64,000 nt of DNA from Microthrixaceae bacterium. GTDB taxonomy: Bacteria; Actinomycetota; Acidimicrobiia; Acidimicrobiales; Microtrichaceae. The translations under genes were made by a program, and so were the position numbers. Below the pieces are notes generated by a model. It had not been told where the DNA came from. It did not search any database and saw only the letters and a list, made by a program, of their open reading frames with translations. The stretch lies in contig JAMLGK010000015.1 of NCBI GenBank assembly GCA_023957995.1, positions 1 through 64,000 of the forward strand, read 5' to 3'. Positions 35,564 through 44,314 of the stretch are shown in pieces (position 1 is the first letter of the stretch; the number at the start of each line of letters is the position of its first letter).

Positions 35564-36316
35564 TCAGAGGGCGGCCGCCACCGCCTCGCCGGTTGCCGAT
35601 GAGTTGAGGTAGGGCTCGGGACTGTGGGCGCGGTGGCCGTTGTCGACGCGGCGGTCCTCCACACCCGGCCCGAAGCGTGGCGCCAGACGACCCGTTCCGG
35701 TTGCGCGATCGCCGACCGCGGCCACGTTCACCCAGCGGCGCACCGAACCCGGCCATGGGTGGATCCCCTCCGCGTCCGGTTCCGGCAGCATGGATGCGCC
35801 CATGTCGGTGCCGAGCGGTGAACCCAGCGTCACGAAGGTGTCCACCGTCAGTTCGGGCGCCTCGCGCAGCACGTTGTAGGCCAGCACGGTTCCGAGGGAG
35901 TGGGCCACCACCACGACGGTGTCGCCGTCGAGCACCGAACGGAGTCGGGACCGTGCCGTATCCAGGATTCCCGGGTCCGCTGTCATGAGGGTGACCATGT
36001 CGATCGTTCGCTCCCAGGCCGCCTGGTTGGCCGCCTGGCCGAGCGTCGTTGCGAGGTCCCCGGAGCCACCCTCACCGGCGAATGCGGTGAGCATCTCGGC
36101 CGCGCCCGAACGGGTGGCCTCCCAGTGGTCGGCATCGAGTGTCTCGGGGTCGAGTCGGAACAGGTCGCCGTAGAAGCACACTTCGACGTCGCGGGGTTCG
36201 ACGCTGCACCCGTGGTGCCAGAGGCCGTCGCGCAGTGCAGGCAACCAGCGCGCACTCAGCTCGTTAGGACCCCACAACTCGTTGAACGCGCCATGGACCA
36301 TCACCACTCTTGCCAC
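35564..36316 (-). CDS. Alpha/beta-hydrolase-fold protein, unknown substrate
   Basis: A 250-aa protein. 'RVVMVHGAFNELWGPNEL' is the first strand with the oxyanion loop, and 'DTVVVVAHSLGTVLAYNVLRE' places a nucleophile Ser140 in the G/A-H-S-L-G elbow. A later strand 'VDTFVTLGSPLGTDMG' resembles lipases, and H near 'DNGHRAHSPEPYLNSSATGE' could be catalytic. It may be an esterase or lipase of the PGAP1/DUF676-like kind. The GTG at 36316 follows AAGGAGGG at ideal spacing and is preferred to the longer open frame. It is divergent from a SnoaL-like gene. Confidence 0.8.
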   Translation of the reverse strand: MARVVMVHGAFNELWGPNELSARWLPALRDGLWHHGCSVEPRDVEVCFYGDLFRLDPETLDADHWEATRSGAAEMLTAFAGEGGSGDLATTLGQAANQAAWERTIDMVTLMTADPGILDTARSRLRSVLDGDTVVVVAHSLGTVLAYNVLREAPELTVDTFVTLGSPLGTDMGASMLPEPDAEGIHPWPGSVRRWVNVAAVGDRATGTGRLAPRFGPGVEDRRVDNGHRAHSPEPYLNSSATGEAVAAAL

Positions 36317-36349
36317 TGAAACCCTCCTTGGGTACCGGGCCACGGTAGC

Positions 36350-36355
36350 TACGAT
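36350..36355 (+). promoter_or_regulatory. Leaderless -10 element of SnoaL-like gene
   Basis: TACGAT is followed by 7 nt (TCGCCGG) and the GTG start at 36363. No Shine-Dalgarno sequence is present. Confidence 0.5.
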
Positions 36356-36362
36356 TCGCCGG

Positions 36363-36800
36363 GTGACAGCTGACGCCCGCGAGATCGAGAACCTCATCTA
36401 CGCGTATGCGGAGCGGATCGACGCAGGGGACCTCCACGGGCTGGGTGAGCTCTTCGATGGCGCAAGGCTCGTCGCAGCACCGGGAGTGGTGCTCGAGGGT
36501 GCTGACGCGGTGCGGCGACTCTACGAGCGCTCGACGAGGATCCATGCCGACGGCACTCCCCGAACCCGGCACATGACCACCAACGTGACCATCGAGGTCC
36601 GGCCAGACCGCGCCGGCGCCGAGGCGAGGTCCGCCTACACGGTGTTCCAGCAGACCGACGCGTTGCCGTTGCAGCCGATCATCTCCGGCCGCTACCACGA
36701 CACCTTCGTCCTCGACGGTGACCGCTGGCGCTTCGGGACCCGGGAGATCTTCGTCGACCTCACCGGGAATCTGGGCGAGCACCTGCTCTTCGAGCTCTGA
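36363..36800 (+). CDS. SnoaL-like NTF2-fold protein
   Basis: A 145-aa NTF2-fold protein of the SnoaL_4 kind. 'EIENLIYAYAERIDAGDLHGLGELF' is the typical first helix pair, 'RRLYERSTRIHADGTPRTRHMTTNVTI' (positions about 55-81) the second, and 'ISGRYHDTFVLDGDRWRFGTREIFVD' the closing sheet common to aromatic-ring dioxygenase beta-like proteins. GTG 36363 is chosen because the helix begins right after it and a leaderless -10 lies upstream. Function is unknown. Confidence 0.82.
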   Translation: MTADAREIENLIYAYAERIDAGDLHGLGELFDGARLVAAPGVVLEGADAVRRLYERSTRIHADGTPRTRHMTTNVTIEVRPDRAGAEARSAYTVFQQTDALPLQPIISGRYHDTFVLDGDRWRFGTREIFVDLTGNLGEHLLFEL

Positions 36801-36848
36801 CCGCCTCTTCGGAGACCCTGACCTTCGTGCCGTGGCGCTCCGGGCGAC

Positions 36849-36885
36849 CGCCGCGGGACCGGCATTGCGACGCCGGTCCCGGCGG
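36849..36885. terminator. Strong stem-loop between convergent genes
   Basis: GGGACCGGC (36855-36863) pairs perfectly with GCCGGTCCC (36872-36880) around an 8-nt loop, and flanking CCGCC/GGCGG extend the stem. It lies exactly between the convergent SnoaL-like and nitronate monooxygenase stops. It may serve both directions. Confidence 0.6.
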
Positions 36886-36886
36886 T

Positions 36887-38017
36887 TCAGGCGGTTCGCC
36901 CTTCGAGCTCGTCGAGATAGGACGTCACGTCGAGATACTCCGTCACCCAGCGTTCGATGACCGCAGAGGTCTTCTCGACCTTCTCGAGCTGGCCCACGAC
37001 CTGGCCGACCGGATTGAACGCAACGTCCACGGTCTCGTCGGGCCAACGGTGGGTGGCGGCCACGGCCATTCCCGAGACCATGTACTGCAAGGGCATGCCG
37101 AGCGGATCAGGGGTCTCCTCGTCGGCCCAGGCATCGGTCCAGTCGTTGCGCAGCATGCGACAGGGCTTGCCGGTGAAGGAACGCGACCGCACGGTGTCGC
37201 GTGAGCTGGCATCCGCATAGGCCGCCTGTTGCACCGGGGTGTTCTCGGCCTCTTCGACCATCAGCCACTGCGAACCCGACCAGGCGCCCTGGCATCCGAG
37301 GGCCAGAGCGGCCGCGATCTGTTGGCCGCTGCCGATCCCACCGGCTGCCAGCACGGGCCGGGGCGCAACCTCCTTGACCACCTGGGGCCAGAGAACGATC
37401 GAGCCCACCTCGCCGCAGTGTCCGCCGCCCTCGCCCCCCTGGGCGATGATGATGTCGACGTCGGCATCCGCGTGCTTGCGCGCCTGGCCCGGGGAGCCAC
37501 AGAGCGCCGCCACCTTGCGACCCTCCGCATGGAGGTGGTCGATCATGTCCTTCGGCGGCGTCCCGAGGGCATTGGCGATCAGCGTCATCTTCGGATGGCG
37601 GAGTGCCACCTCCACCTGCGGGGTCGCCGTGGCCTCGGTCCAGCCGAGCAGCTTGAGCGTGTTGTCCTCATCATCGGAATCGATCGGCACCCCGTGGTCG
37701 AGCAGGAGGTTGCGTGCGAACTCGAGATGCTCGGGCGGGACCATGTTCTGGAGCATCTTCGCCAGATCGTCCGCGGACATGTCCTCGTCCATGCCCTCGT
37801 ACTTGTTGGGTATCACGATGTCGACGCCATAGGGATGGTCGCCGATGTGCTCATCGATCCACTCGAGCTCGATCTCGAGCTGCTCGGGGGAGTATCCGAC
37901 GGCGCCGAGAACACCGAAGCCACCAGCCTTCGACACCGCCACGACCACGTCGCGGCAGTGCGTGAAGGCGAAGATCGGGAACTCGATGCCGAGTTCTTCA
38001 CAGATCGGGGTTTGCAT
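36887..38017 (-). CDS. Nitronate monooxygenase / 2-nitropropane dioxygenase family
   Basis: A 376-aa FMN TIM-barrel protein. 'EFPIFAFTHCRDVVVAVSKAGGFGVLGA', marked by residues about 13-40, 'IIAQGGEGGGHCGEVGSIVLWPQV' and 'PVLAAGGIGSGQQIAAALALGCQGAWSG' with its phosphate-binding glycines are the family landmarks. These enzymes oxidise propionate-3-nitronate and nitroalkanes or act as enoyl reductases. The ATG at 38017 follows AAAGGA. It begins 12 bp after the P450 stop, so it is third in the TetR-P450-NMO operon. Confidence 0.9.
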   Translation of the reverse strand: MQTPICEELGIEFPIFAFTHCRDVVVAVSKAGGFGVLGAVGYSPEQLEIELEWIDEHIGDHPYGVDIVIPNKYEGMDEDMSADDLAKMLQNMVPPEHLEFARNLLLDHGVPIDSDDEDNTLKLLGWTEATATPQVEVALRHPKMTLIANALGTPPKDMIDHLHAEGRKVAALCGSPGQARKHADADVDIIIAQGGEGGGHCGEVGSIVLWPQVVKEVAPRPVLAAGGIGSGQQIAAALALGCQGAWSGSQWLMVEEAENTPVQQAAYADASSRDTVRSRSFTGKPCRMLRNDWTDAWADEETPDPLGMPLQYMVSGMAVAATHRWPDETVDVAFNPVGQVVGQLEKVEKTSAVIERWVTEYLDVTSYLDELEGRTA

Positions 38018-38029
38018 CAGCAGGTCCTT

Positions 38030-39235
38030 TCACCAGGAAACGGGCATTCGTTTGATGCCGTTCACGAAATCGCTGCGCAGGCGCTCGGGAGGGCCCGCCA
38101 GCTCGATACGGGGGAGACGCTCGACCACCTGACGCATCGTCGCCCTGATCTCGGCGCGCGCGAGGTTGGCGCCGAGGCAGTAGTGCACTCCGCCACCGCC
38201 GAAGGTCACGTGGTCGTTCGGGGTCCGCCCCACGTCGAAGGTGTGGGGATCCTCGAACACGTCCTCGTCGCGGTTGGCCGACGCGTAGTAGATGACGACC
38301 TTGTCACCGGCGGCGATCCTCACCCCGGACAGTTCGGTGTCGACCGTGGCGGTGCGCCTGAAGTTGTGGATCGACGACCCCCAGCGGAGCATCTCCTCGA
38401 CCGCGGTGTCCCAGAGGTCCGGATCGTCGCGCAGTCGTTGCGCCTGATCCGGGTGTTCGACCAGGGCCAGCAGCGAGTGGTTGATCAGGTTGCGGGTCGT
38501 CTCGTTTCCCGCCACCACCAGCGTGATGAAGAACAGGTCGAGCTCGGTGTTGTCGAGCCGTTCACCGTCGAGCTCTGCTTCCACCAGTGCGGTCATGAGG
38601 TCATCGCGGGGATTCGAGCGGCGGTCCTCTGCCACCGCATCACACAGAGCGAAGATCTCTGCAGATGCCTCGTCGGGTCGGACGTGGCTGTAGTCGGGAT
38701 CTTCCCGACTCCCGATGAGGTCGTTGGAGATCTCGAACATGCGTGACCACTGGTCGGGTTCCAGCCCGATCATCTCGCAGATCATCTGCACCGGCACCTG
38801 CGCCGCGATGTCCTCCACGAACTCGCAGCCGCCGGCATCGATCACGTTGTCGATGACCACCTCGGCGCGGCGCTCGATCTCCGCCACCAGCCTGGCGATC
38901 ATTCTCGGAGTGAACGCCTTCGACACCAGCCTGCGCGCCCGGTTGTGCAAGGGCGGGTCCATGTTCAGGATCGACAGCCTCAGTTGTTCGAGCGACTCGT
39001 CGGTCTGCGTGGCGATGAAGGTGCCGCCGAGCTCGCTGGAGAACGTCTCCCAGTCGTGGCTCACAGCTCGCACGTCAGCGTGTCGGGTCACTGCCCAGAA
39101 CCCCGGACCGTCGGGTTCGGGGTGCCAGTACACCGGCGCCTCGCGCCGCAGCCAGTCGAACTGGTCGTGCGGGGCACTCCGTTGCCAGGTCTTGCCCAAC
39201 AGGTCTATCTCGGGTGACTGCTCGACCGTGGTCAT
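38030..39235 (-). CDS. Cytochrome P450 (bacterial, soluble)
   Basis: A 401-aa P450. The I-helix oxygen-binding motif is 'AGNETT' (242-247), the ExxR pair is E281-R284, and the haem Cys is C353 in 'FGGGGVHYCLGANLAR'. 'NMDPPLHNRARRLVSKAFTPR' is the conserved C-helix region. The general pattern is that of actinobacterial P450s such as the CYP125/124/142 group, which oxidise sterol and methyl-branched side chains, but subfamily cannot be fixed by eye. The ATG at 39235 overlaps the tetR stop (ATGA). No ferredoxin gene is adjacent. Confidence 0.95.
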   Translation of the reverse strand: MTTVEQSPEIDLLGKTWQRSAPHDQFDWLRREAPVYWHPEPDGPGFWAVTRHADVRAVSHDWETFSSELGGTFIATQTDESLEQLRLSILNMDPPLHNRARRLVSKAFTPRMIARLVAEIERRAEVVIDNVIDAGGCEFVEDIAAQVPVQMICEMIGLEPDQWSRMFEISNDLIGSREDPDYSHVRPDEASAEIFALCDAVAEDRRSNPRDDLMTALVEAELDGERLDNTELDLFFITLVVAGNETTRNLINHSLLALVEHPDQAQRLRDDPDLWDTAVEEMLRWGSSIHNFRRTATVDTELSGVRIAAGDKVVIYYASANRDEDVFEDPHTFDVGRTPNDHVTFGGGGVHYCLGANLARAEIRATMRQVVERLPRIELAGPPERLRSDFVNGIKRMPVSW

Positions 39236-39849
39236 GAGAGTGCAGCTCCTTGGTTCTCGACGGTGACGACCTCGGGGTCGGCGGACTCGGAGGCGGCGAT
39301 CCGTGCAAGGGTGTCGACGGCAGCGGCGTCGGTGATCGAGCCGGGCGCGAGGCGCCGCATCATCTCGAGACCCAGCAGCACACCGATCAGGATCTGGCCG
39401 ACCACCGCTGACCCTCCTGTCCACTCCGCCAGCGCAGCCGAGATCCCCTCGCCCGCGACCCTGTAGCGGGCGGCCAGGTGACCCGCTGCATCCTCGTTGC
39501 GTATGGCGTAGGACCAGAGTTCGTGTTCGAGCGCGATCCAGCGACCACCTCCGGCGACCGGCGACGACACGTTGCGCCACAGCACCACGAGGCTCTCCTC
39601 GAGCGTCGAGGCGGTGGTGAGTTCGGCGCCGACCACGGCGGCCACGTCGTCCACCCATCCGTCGAGGAGAGCGAACAGCACGCCCTCCTTGCCACCGAAG
39701 TGGTCGTACACCGCTCCGGAGGTGCGGTCCGCCCGTTCCGCGATGGCATCGATGGAGGTGCTGTCGATGCCACGTTCGGCGAAGAGTTCGGAGGCCGCTT
39801 CGAGCAGGCGGCCCCGTGTCTCCGCTCGCCGCTCTGCCTGCGTTGCCAC
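39232..39849 (-). CDS. TetR family transcriptional regulator
   Basis: A 205-aa TetR repressor. The DNA-binding domain is at residues about 5-60, with 'TSIDAIAERADRTSGAVYDHFGGKE' covering the recognition helix. The rest is a ligand-binding helical domain. The start is uncertain: GTG at 39849 gives the usual 'ATQAERRAETRGRLLEAA' opening; GTG at 39867 is also in frame. It is first in an operon with the P450 and nitronate monooxygenase and is divergent from an LLM gene, with a palindrome between them, so it most likely controls both directions. Confidence 0.9.
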   Translation of the reverse strand: MATQAERRAETRGRLLEAASELFAERGIDSTSIDAIAERADRTSGAVYDHFGGKEGVLFALLDGWVDDVAAVVGAELTTASTLEESLVVLWRNVSSPVAGGGRWIALEHELWSYAIRNEDAAGHLAARYRVAGEGISAALAEWTGGSAVVGQILIGVLLGLEMMRRLAPGSITDAAAVDTLARIAASESADPEVVTVENQGAALS

Positions 39850-39877
39850 CGGTTCAACATAGGCCACCTGATATATG

Positions 39878-39889
39878 TTGGTCAACCAA
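39878..39889. promoter_or_regulatory. Palindromic operator candidate near tetR
   Basis: TTGGTCAACCAA is a perfect dyad with 5-bp arms in an AT-rich stretch between tetR and the divergent LLM gene. Its place fits TetR autorepression. Confidence 0.5.
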
Positions 39890-39942
39890 TGTTTCTTCGG
39901 GCACCAGCCGGCGGAGGCCGTCCGCCCAGCTAGACAGGGGAC

Positions 39943-40917
39943 GTGTTCACACTCCGATTCGACATGCGCGCACCCGACGTCGGTGCCGACCGCGTCGAGC
40001 TCTACGCAACGGCGCTGGAGATGGCCGCCTGGTGCGAGGACCGCGGAGCCCTGATGGCGATCCTCAGCGAACACCACGGGTCGGCCGACGGATACCTCCC
40101 CTCGCCCACGGTGCTGGCCGCTGCGATGGCTGCTCGCACCTCGAGGCTCCCCATAGCGGTGATGGTCACGATCCTCCCGCTGCACGACCCGATCCAACTG
40201 GCCGAGGACATGTGCGTGATCGACATCCTCAGTCGGGGCAGGGTGAGCTACGTGGCGGGAGTCGGCTACCGACCCGAGGAGTACGAGCTGTACGGGGTCG
40301 ACTTCAGCCGCCGGGGCGAACTGGCCGACAGCAAGCTCCCGCTGCTGCTGGCCGCCCGCAGCGGCGAGGAGTTCGTCCACGAGGGCCGTCTGCACCGGGT
40401 GACTCCGGCACCGCACACTCCGGGGGGCCCGTCCATCGCCTGGGGTGGAGGCAGTGTCGCGGCTGCGCGCCGAGCGGGTCGCCACGGCATCGACTTCATC
40501 GCCCAGCGAGGTGGCGACCAACTCCGCGAGGAGTACCTCGCGTCAGCCCGCTCGGCCGGTCACGAACCCGGTGTGTGCTTCCTTCCCCCCGACGACATGC
40601 CGACCGCGGTGTTCGTGGCGGACGACCCGGACCGGGCCTGGGACGAGCTGGCTCCCTACCTGATGCACGACGTGACGGCCTATGCCGACTGGAACCGTGG
40701 AGCCCCTGCATCGGCGAGCATGTCGGGCGCCCGCACGATCGACGAGCTCAGGCAGCAGAACTCCAGTCACCGGGTGCTCACGCCCGTTGAAGCCCGCGAG
40801 CTGATCGACCGCGGCGAGATGCTGCAGCTGCACCCGTTGATCGGCGGGCTACCGCCCGAGATCGCCTGGCGGTATCTGCACACCGTCACCGACGACGTGA
40901 TCGGCGCCGCCTCCTGA
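39943..40917 (+). CDS. LLM-class flavin-dependent oxidoreductase
   Basis: A 324-aa luciferase-like protein. 'ATALEMAAWCEDRGALMAILSEHHGSADGYLPSP' (about residues 23-56) includes the SEHH motif, then 'PIAVMVTILPLHDPIQLAEDMCVIDILSRGRV' (about 72-103) and 'VAGVGYRPEEYELYGVDFSRRG'. The GTG start at 39943 follows AGGGG. It is divergent from tetR and may be co-regulated with the P450 operon. It could use F420 or FMN; the substrate is unknown. Confidence 0.9.
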   Translation: MFTLRFDMRAPDVGADRVELYATALEMAAWCEDRGALMAILSEHHGSADGYLPSPTVLAAAMAARTSRLPIAVMVTILPLHDPIQLAEDMCVIDILSRGRVSYVAGVGYRPEEYELYGVDFSRRGELADSKLPLLLAARSGEEFVHEGRLHRVTPAPHTPGGPSIAWGGGSVAAARRAGRHGIDFIAQRGGDQLREEYLASARSAGHEPGVCFLPPDDMPTAVFVADDPDRAWDELAPYLMHDVTAYADWNRGAPASASMSGARTIDELRQQNSSHRVLTPVEARELIDRGEMLQLHPLIGGLPPEIAWRYLHTVTDDVIGAAS

Positions 40918-40944
40918 CCCCAGGGGCCGCGTCCCCGGGGAGGA

Positions 40945-42576
40945 TCAGACCGGATCGAAGGTGTCGGCCAGGTCACGCAGGTCCTTCTTCGAGACCTTGC
41001 CCAGCTCGGCGGTGGGCAGTTCGTCGAGGAAGTAGACCGCACGCGGCACCTTGAAGTCCGACAGGATGCCCTTGCACGCCTCGATGATCGCCTCCGCCAT
41101 CTGTTCCTCGGGATCCGCCATCGCGTTGCGGACCACGAAGGCCACCGGAACCATGTCGAGCATCTCGTGTGACTTCGCCACCACGGCGATGTCGTCGATC
41201 CCGGCGACGGTGCGGCAGGCGTCCTCGACCTCGCGCGCGGAGACGTTCTCACCACCGACCTTGAGGGCGTCCTTGTCGCGGTCGCAGTAGAAGATGTGGC
41301 CACCCTCCTCGAGGCGGACCACATCACCGGTGCGGCACCAACCGTCCTCGCTGAACATCTTCTCGTTGGCCTCGGGGTTGTTCAGGTACTCGAGGAACAC
41401 CGAGATCCCGCGCACGCCGCGGATCCAGAGCTCGCCCATCTCGCCCACCTCGGCAGGCCGGCCGGTCTCGTGGTTGAAGATCATCATCTCGTAGCCCGGT
41501 GCAACGCGACCCATTGCCATGTCCGGATACGACTCGTTCGGTGACGAACGCACGCAATGGGTCACCAATTCGGTCATCCCGTAGGACGCGAGCACCCGCA
41601 TTCCCAGCCAGTCCTCGAGCACCGGCATGATCAGACCGAACACACCCACCCGGACCGTGTGCTCCGGGATCGGTTCACCACCGATCGCCTTGAACACGAA
41701 CGGGATCAACGAGATGTGGGTGACGCTGTGGGCAGCGATCACGTCCCAGAACCGCGAGGCTGAGAACTTCGGCTGCAGGACCACGGTGCCACCGACACCC
41801 AACACGGTCCAGATGGCCCAGCCCTGGGTGTTCACATGGAAGAACGGCAGGTAGCAGAGGTAGGTGTCGTCGGGCTGGAAGTCGATGTTGGTGGGATTCA
41901 CCTTGGCCGCCCACAACACGTTGCCGTGGGTGTGCACCACTGCCTTGGGCTTGGACGTGGTGCCGGAGGTGAACAGGATCCCGACCGGACGCAGGGGGTC
42001 GGGCTCGAGTTCGGGTACGGCGGTCGGATCGCCCCGCAGCGAGTCGAAGCTGTCGAAACCGGAGTCGACCTCGTCGGCCGCGGGCGGCTCTCCGGAGTCG
42101 TCGTCGGTCACGACCACCCATCCGAGATCCGATTCCACCTCCCGGAGCACGGACGCGAACTGCGGCTGGGTGATGACCCCGATCGCGCCGGAGTGTTCGA
42201 TGAAGTAGTCGAGCTCCGCAGCAACGCTGCGCGTGTTGGTCGTGACCGCGATGCCGCCCAGGCGGGCCACCGCGTACCAGGCGACAACCGCCTCGGGACA
42301 GTTGCCGGCGTGGATGAGAACCGCATCGCCGATACCCACTCCCCTCGCCGCCAGTCCCGCAGCCACCTGGCGTGTCTCTTCGGCGAATTCGGCGTAGGTC
42401 CAGCGACGGCTCTGTCCGTCCTTCGGCTCCCACACCAGGAACGTGTGATCACCGCGTTCCGACTCGCGTTGGTCAAGCAGTCGACCCACGTCCTGGCCGT
42501 GGAACTGGTAGCGGGCCACCTCTTCGGGGCTCAGCTGTGGTGCCTGGTCAACCGTGGTCTGGCTGTCGCCGGTCAT
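40945..42576 (-). CDS. Acyl-CoA synthetase / AMP-dependent ligase
   Basis: A 543-aa class I adenylate-forming enzyme that activates a carboxylic acid to its CoA thioester. The P-loop 'ILFTSGTTSKPKAVVHTHG', 'LASYGMTELVTHC', 'GWCRTGDVVRLEEGG' and the hinge/CoA motif 'KDALKVGGENVSAREVE' are intact, with the catalytic Lys near the C-terminus ('LPTAELGKVSKKDLRD'). It resembles the CaiC/FadD branch. The ATG at 42576 follows GAGGATC at longer spacing. A perfect KstR-like box lies 77 bp upstream, between it and the SDR gene, so it may have its own regulated promoter. Confidence 0.94.
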   Translation of the reverse strand: MTGDSQTTVDQAPQLSPEEVARYQFHGQDVGRLLDQRESERGDHTFLVWEPKDGQSRRWTYAEFAEETRQVAAGLAARGVGIGDAVLIHAGNCPEAVVAWYAVARLGGIAVTTNTRSVAAELDYFIEHSGAIGVITQPQFASVLREVESDLGWVVVTDDDSGEPPAADEVDSGFDSFDSLRGDPTAVPELEPDPLRPVGILFTSGTTSKPKAVVHTHGNVLWAAKVNPTNIDFQPDDTYLCYLPFFHVNTQGWAIWTVLGVGGTVVLQPKFSASRFWDVIAAHSVTHISLIPFVFKAIGGEPIPEHTVRVGVFGLIMPVLEDWLGMRVLASYGMTELVTHCVRSSPNESYPDMAMGRVAPGYEMMIFNHETGRPAEVGEMGELWIRGVRGISVFLEYLNNPEANEKMFSEDGWCRTGDVVRLEEGGHIFYCDRDKDALKVGGENVSAREVEDACRTVAGIDDIAVVAKSHEMLDMVPVAFVVRNAMADPEEQMAEAIIEACKGILSDFKVPRAVYFLDELPTAELGKVSKKDLRDLADTFDPV

Positions 42577-42653
42577 TGTTGTTTGATCCTCATCGGGGTC
42601 ACGGCCCGCAATATCCCTCACCCGGCGATTCGCCGGGTCCCCACGGGGCCTGC

Positions 42654-42667
42654 TGAAACATGTTCTA
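42654..42667. promoter_or_regulatory. KstR-like operator upstream of acyl-CoA ligase
   Basis: TGAAACATGTTCTA fits TnnAACnnGTTnnA at every fixed position. It lies in the 153-bp gap between the SDR stop and the ligase start. Confidence 0.6.
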
Positions 42668-42729
42668 GCAAGTTAGGTGGCCCGGGTGCGCCGCACCACC
42701 CGGAGGAGGCCGGCGGTGCCCGAGCTCGG

Positions 42730-43461
42730 TCAGTCCGGGACCGGAAGGCGCGGCTGGCGTCCGTCCGCCAGCCGGTAGGACCGCTGCCTGACCGCGGATC
42801 GCCACTCCTCGGGGAAGATCGCGAAGACGCCCTCGTCGCAGGCGCGCAGGGCGTTCGAGGCCACCTCACGGGGTTCCTCTCCCTCGGGCGACATAGCGCT
42901 GCGCACGAGGGCAGGGCAGAGCACCGACACCGAAACCGCGGTCTCGCTGAGGGCCAGCGCCGCTTGCTCCGCTACCGCCAACACAGCGTGCTTCGAAGCT
43001 GCATAGGGACCACCGCCGGGCCAGGTGGCACCGCCCGCCAGCGAAGCCGTGACCAGGATGTGGCGCGGTGACCCGTCCTGAACCATCAGCGGCACGAAGG
43101 CTCGGAGGCCGTTGACCACACCATGGAGGTTCACCGACAGAACGCGGTCCCACTCCTGCGGGCTGGCCTCCCAGGGAGCTCCCATCGTCTCGCCGAGGAC
43201 ACCCGCGTTGAGACACAGGAGGTCCACCGCCCCGGTCCGCTCCGCCAGCACGGCCATGTCATCTGAGCTGGCCACGTCGAGGACTTCGGTCGACACCACA
43301 CCGGACCCACCTGCCCGCGCAGCTGTGCCGACCGCAGCGAGACCGGTCGCGTCCACGTCCACGAGGTGCAACGCGCTACCGCGCTCCGCCAGCACCTCGG
43401 CAAGCGCCCTTCCGATCCCGCTCGCCGCACCGGTCACCACCGCTGTGGGTGCTTTCGACAT
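42730..43461 (-). CDS. Short-chain dehydrogenase/reductase
   Basis: A 243-aa classical SDR. The NAD(P)-binding glycines are in 'VVTGAASGIGRALAE' (8-22); the catalytic set is N111, S140, Y153 and K157 ('GPYAASKHAV'). The Asp in 'LHLVDVDATG' after strand 2 favours NAD+ over NADP+. Many actinobacterial SDRs of this kind act on hydroxysteroids or 3-hydroxyacyl-CoAs, but none of that is certain here. The ATG at 43461 lacks a ribosome site and has TATTCT 6 nt upstream, so it is probably leaderless. Confidence 0.93.
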   Translation of the reverse strand: MSKAPTAVVTGAASGIGRALAEVLAERGSALHLVDVDATGLAAVGTAARAGGSGVVSTEVLDVASSDDMAVLAERTGAVDLLCLNAGVLGETMGAPWEASPQEWDRVLSVNLHGVVNGLRAFVPLMVQDGSPRHILVTASLAGGATWPGGGPYAASKHAVLAVAEQAALALSETAVSVSVLCPALVRSAMSPEGEEPREVASNALRACDEGVFAIFPEEWRSAVRQRSYRLADGRQPRLPVPD

Positions 43462-43467
43462 TCGGTG

Positions 43468-43473
43468 AGAATA
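43468..43473 (-). promoter_or_regulatory. Leaderless -10 element of the SDR gene
   Basis: On the minus strand TATTCT is followed by 6 nt (CACCGA) and the ATG at 43461. Confidence 0.5.
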
Positions 43474-43500
43474 GTGCTCGCGACCGCCCTCTCGGCTCTG

Positions 43501-43584
43501 CGGGCAAAGGACTGCGGGCGCACGGCCGCGGGCACAGGACTGCGGGCGAAGGACTGCGGGCGAAGGACTGCGGGCGCACCAGCG
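43501..43584. repeat. 14-bp tandem repeat, six copies
   Basis: Six contiguous 14-bp units, the core being CGGGCGAAGGACTG, with copies 1, 3, 4 and 5 nearly identical and 2 and 6 diverged. It fills most of the gap between the divergent SDR and nitroreductase genes, just upstream of the SDR promoter. Its 14-bp period would break a reading frame, in keeping with its noncoding location. Confidence 0.9.
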
Positions 43585-43642
43585 CGAGCGAATGACAGAC
43601 TGCAGGGCAGCGGTACACGCGCCCGACCACACAGGAGAACAG

Positions 43643-44308
43643 GTGAACAACGGAACTCCCCGACTCGGACTCGGCGCCGACGATCTGCTCTCGACGACAC
43701 GGGCCGTGCGCAAACGCCTCGACCTCGAACGACCGGTCGACCCGGCCGTGATCGACGAATGCCTCGAGCTCGCGGCCCAGGCACCCACAGGTTCGAACGC
43801 CCAGGGCTGGCACTTCGTGGTGGTGACCGATCCCGAGAAGCGTGCGCGGCTGGGCGAGTTCTACCGGGAGGGCTTCGAACTGTTCTACGGAGACCGGGAG
43901 AGCGCCGAGGCCAACCTGGTAGATGAGGACCCCGACTACGCGGCGACCACCCGCAAGGTGATCGACTCCGCCGCCTACCTTGCCGAACACATGGGTGAGG
44001 TGCCGGTGATGGTCATCCCGTGCGTGGAAGGACGCACCGACGGCGGCAACGTGATGATCCAGGCGAGCATCTGGGGATCGCTGCTCCCGGCGGTCTGGAG
44101 CTTCATGCTCGCCGCCCGCGAGCGCACGCTGGGCACCTGCTGGACCACCCTGCACCTCCTGCGCGAGAAGGAAGCGGCTGAGCTGCTCGGCCTCCCCGAC
44201 ACCGTGATGCAGGGGGCGTTGATCCCGGTCGCCCACACGATCGGGACCGACTTCCGCGCAGGCCCGAGGCGGGACATGACCCGAATCGTGCACCGCGACA
44301 GCTGGTGA
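43643..44308 (+). CDS. Nitroreductase family protein
   Basis: A 221-aa FMN-dependent nitroreductase-fold enzyme. 'STTRAVRKRLDLERPVDPAVIDECLELA' (about 17-44) is the N-terminal FMN-binding segment, with 'AAQAPTGSNAQGWHFVVVTD' next, and 'GSLLPAVWSFMLAARERTLGTCWTTLH' in the dimer interface. 'LGLPDTVMQGALIPVAHTIG' is the usual late motif. The GTG at 43643 follows AGGAG at good distance. It may reduce nitro groups, quinones or enones. Confidence 0.93.
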   Translation: MNNGTPRLGLGADDLLSTTRAVRKRLDLERPVDPAVIDECLELAAQAPTGSNAQGWHFVVVTDPEKRARLGEFYREGFELFYGDRESAEANLVDEDPDYAATTRKVIDSAAYLAEHMGEVPVMVIPCVEGRTDGGNVMIQASIWGSLLPAVWSFMLAARERTLGTCWTTLHLLREKEAAELLGLPDTVMQGALIPVAHTIGTDFRAGPRRDMTRIVHRDSW

Positions 44309-44314
44309 GACCGC

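Noticed and set aside
37229-38746. 505-aa plus-strand frame opposite the nitronate monooxygenase and P450 genes
   Set aside because: Antisense to genes with intact catalytic motifs; no recognisable domain of its own.
41836-43071. 411-aa plus-strand frame spanning the ligase start, the KstR-like box and the SDR gene
   Set aside because: Antisense to two real genes and across a promoter region; no domain seen.
43501-43584. Possible CRISPR array
   Set aside because: Units are 14 bp and contiguous with no spacers; it is a simple tandem repeat.
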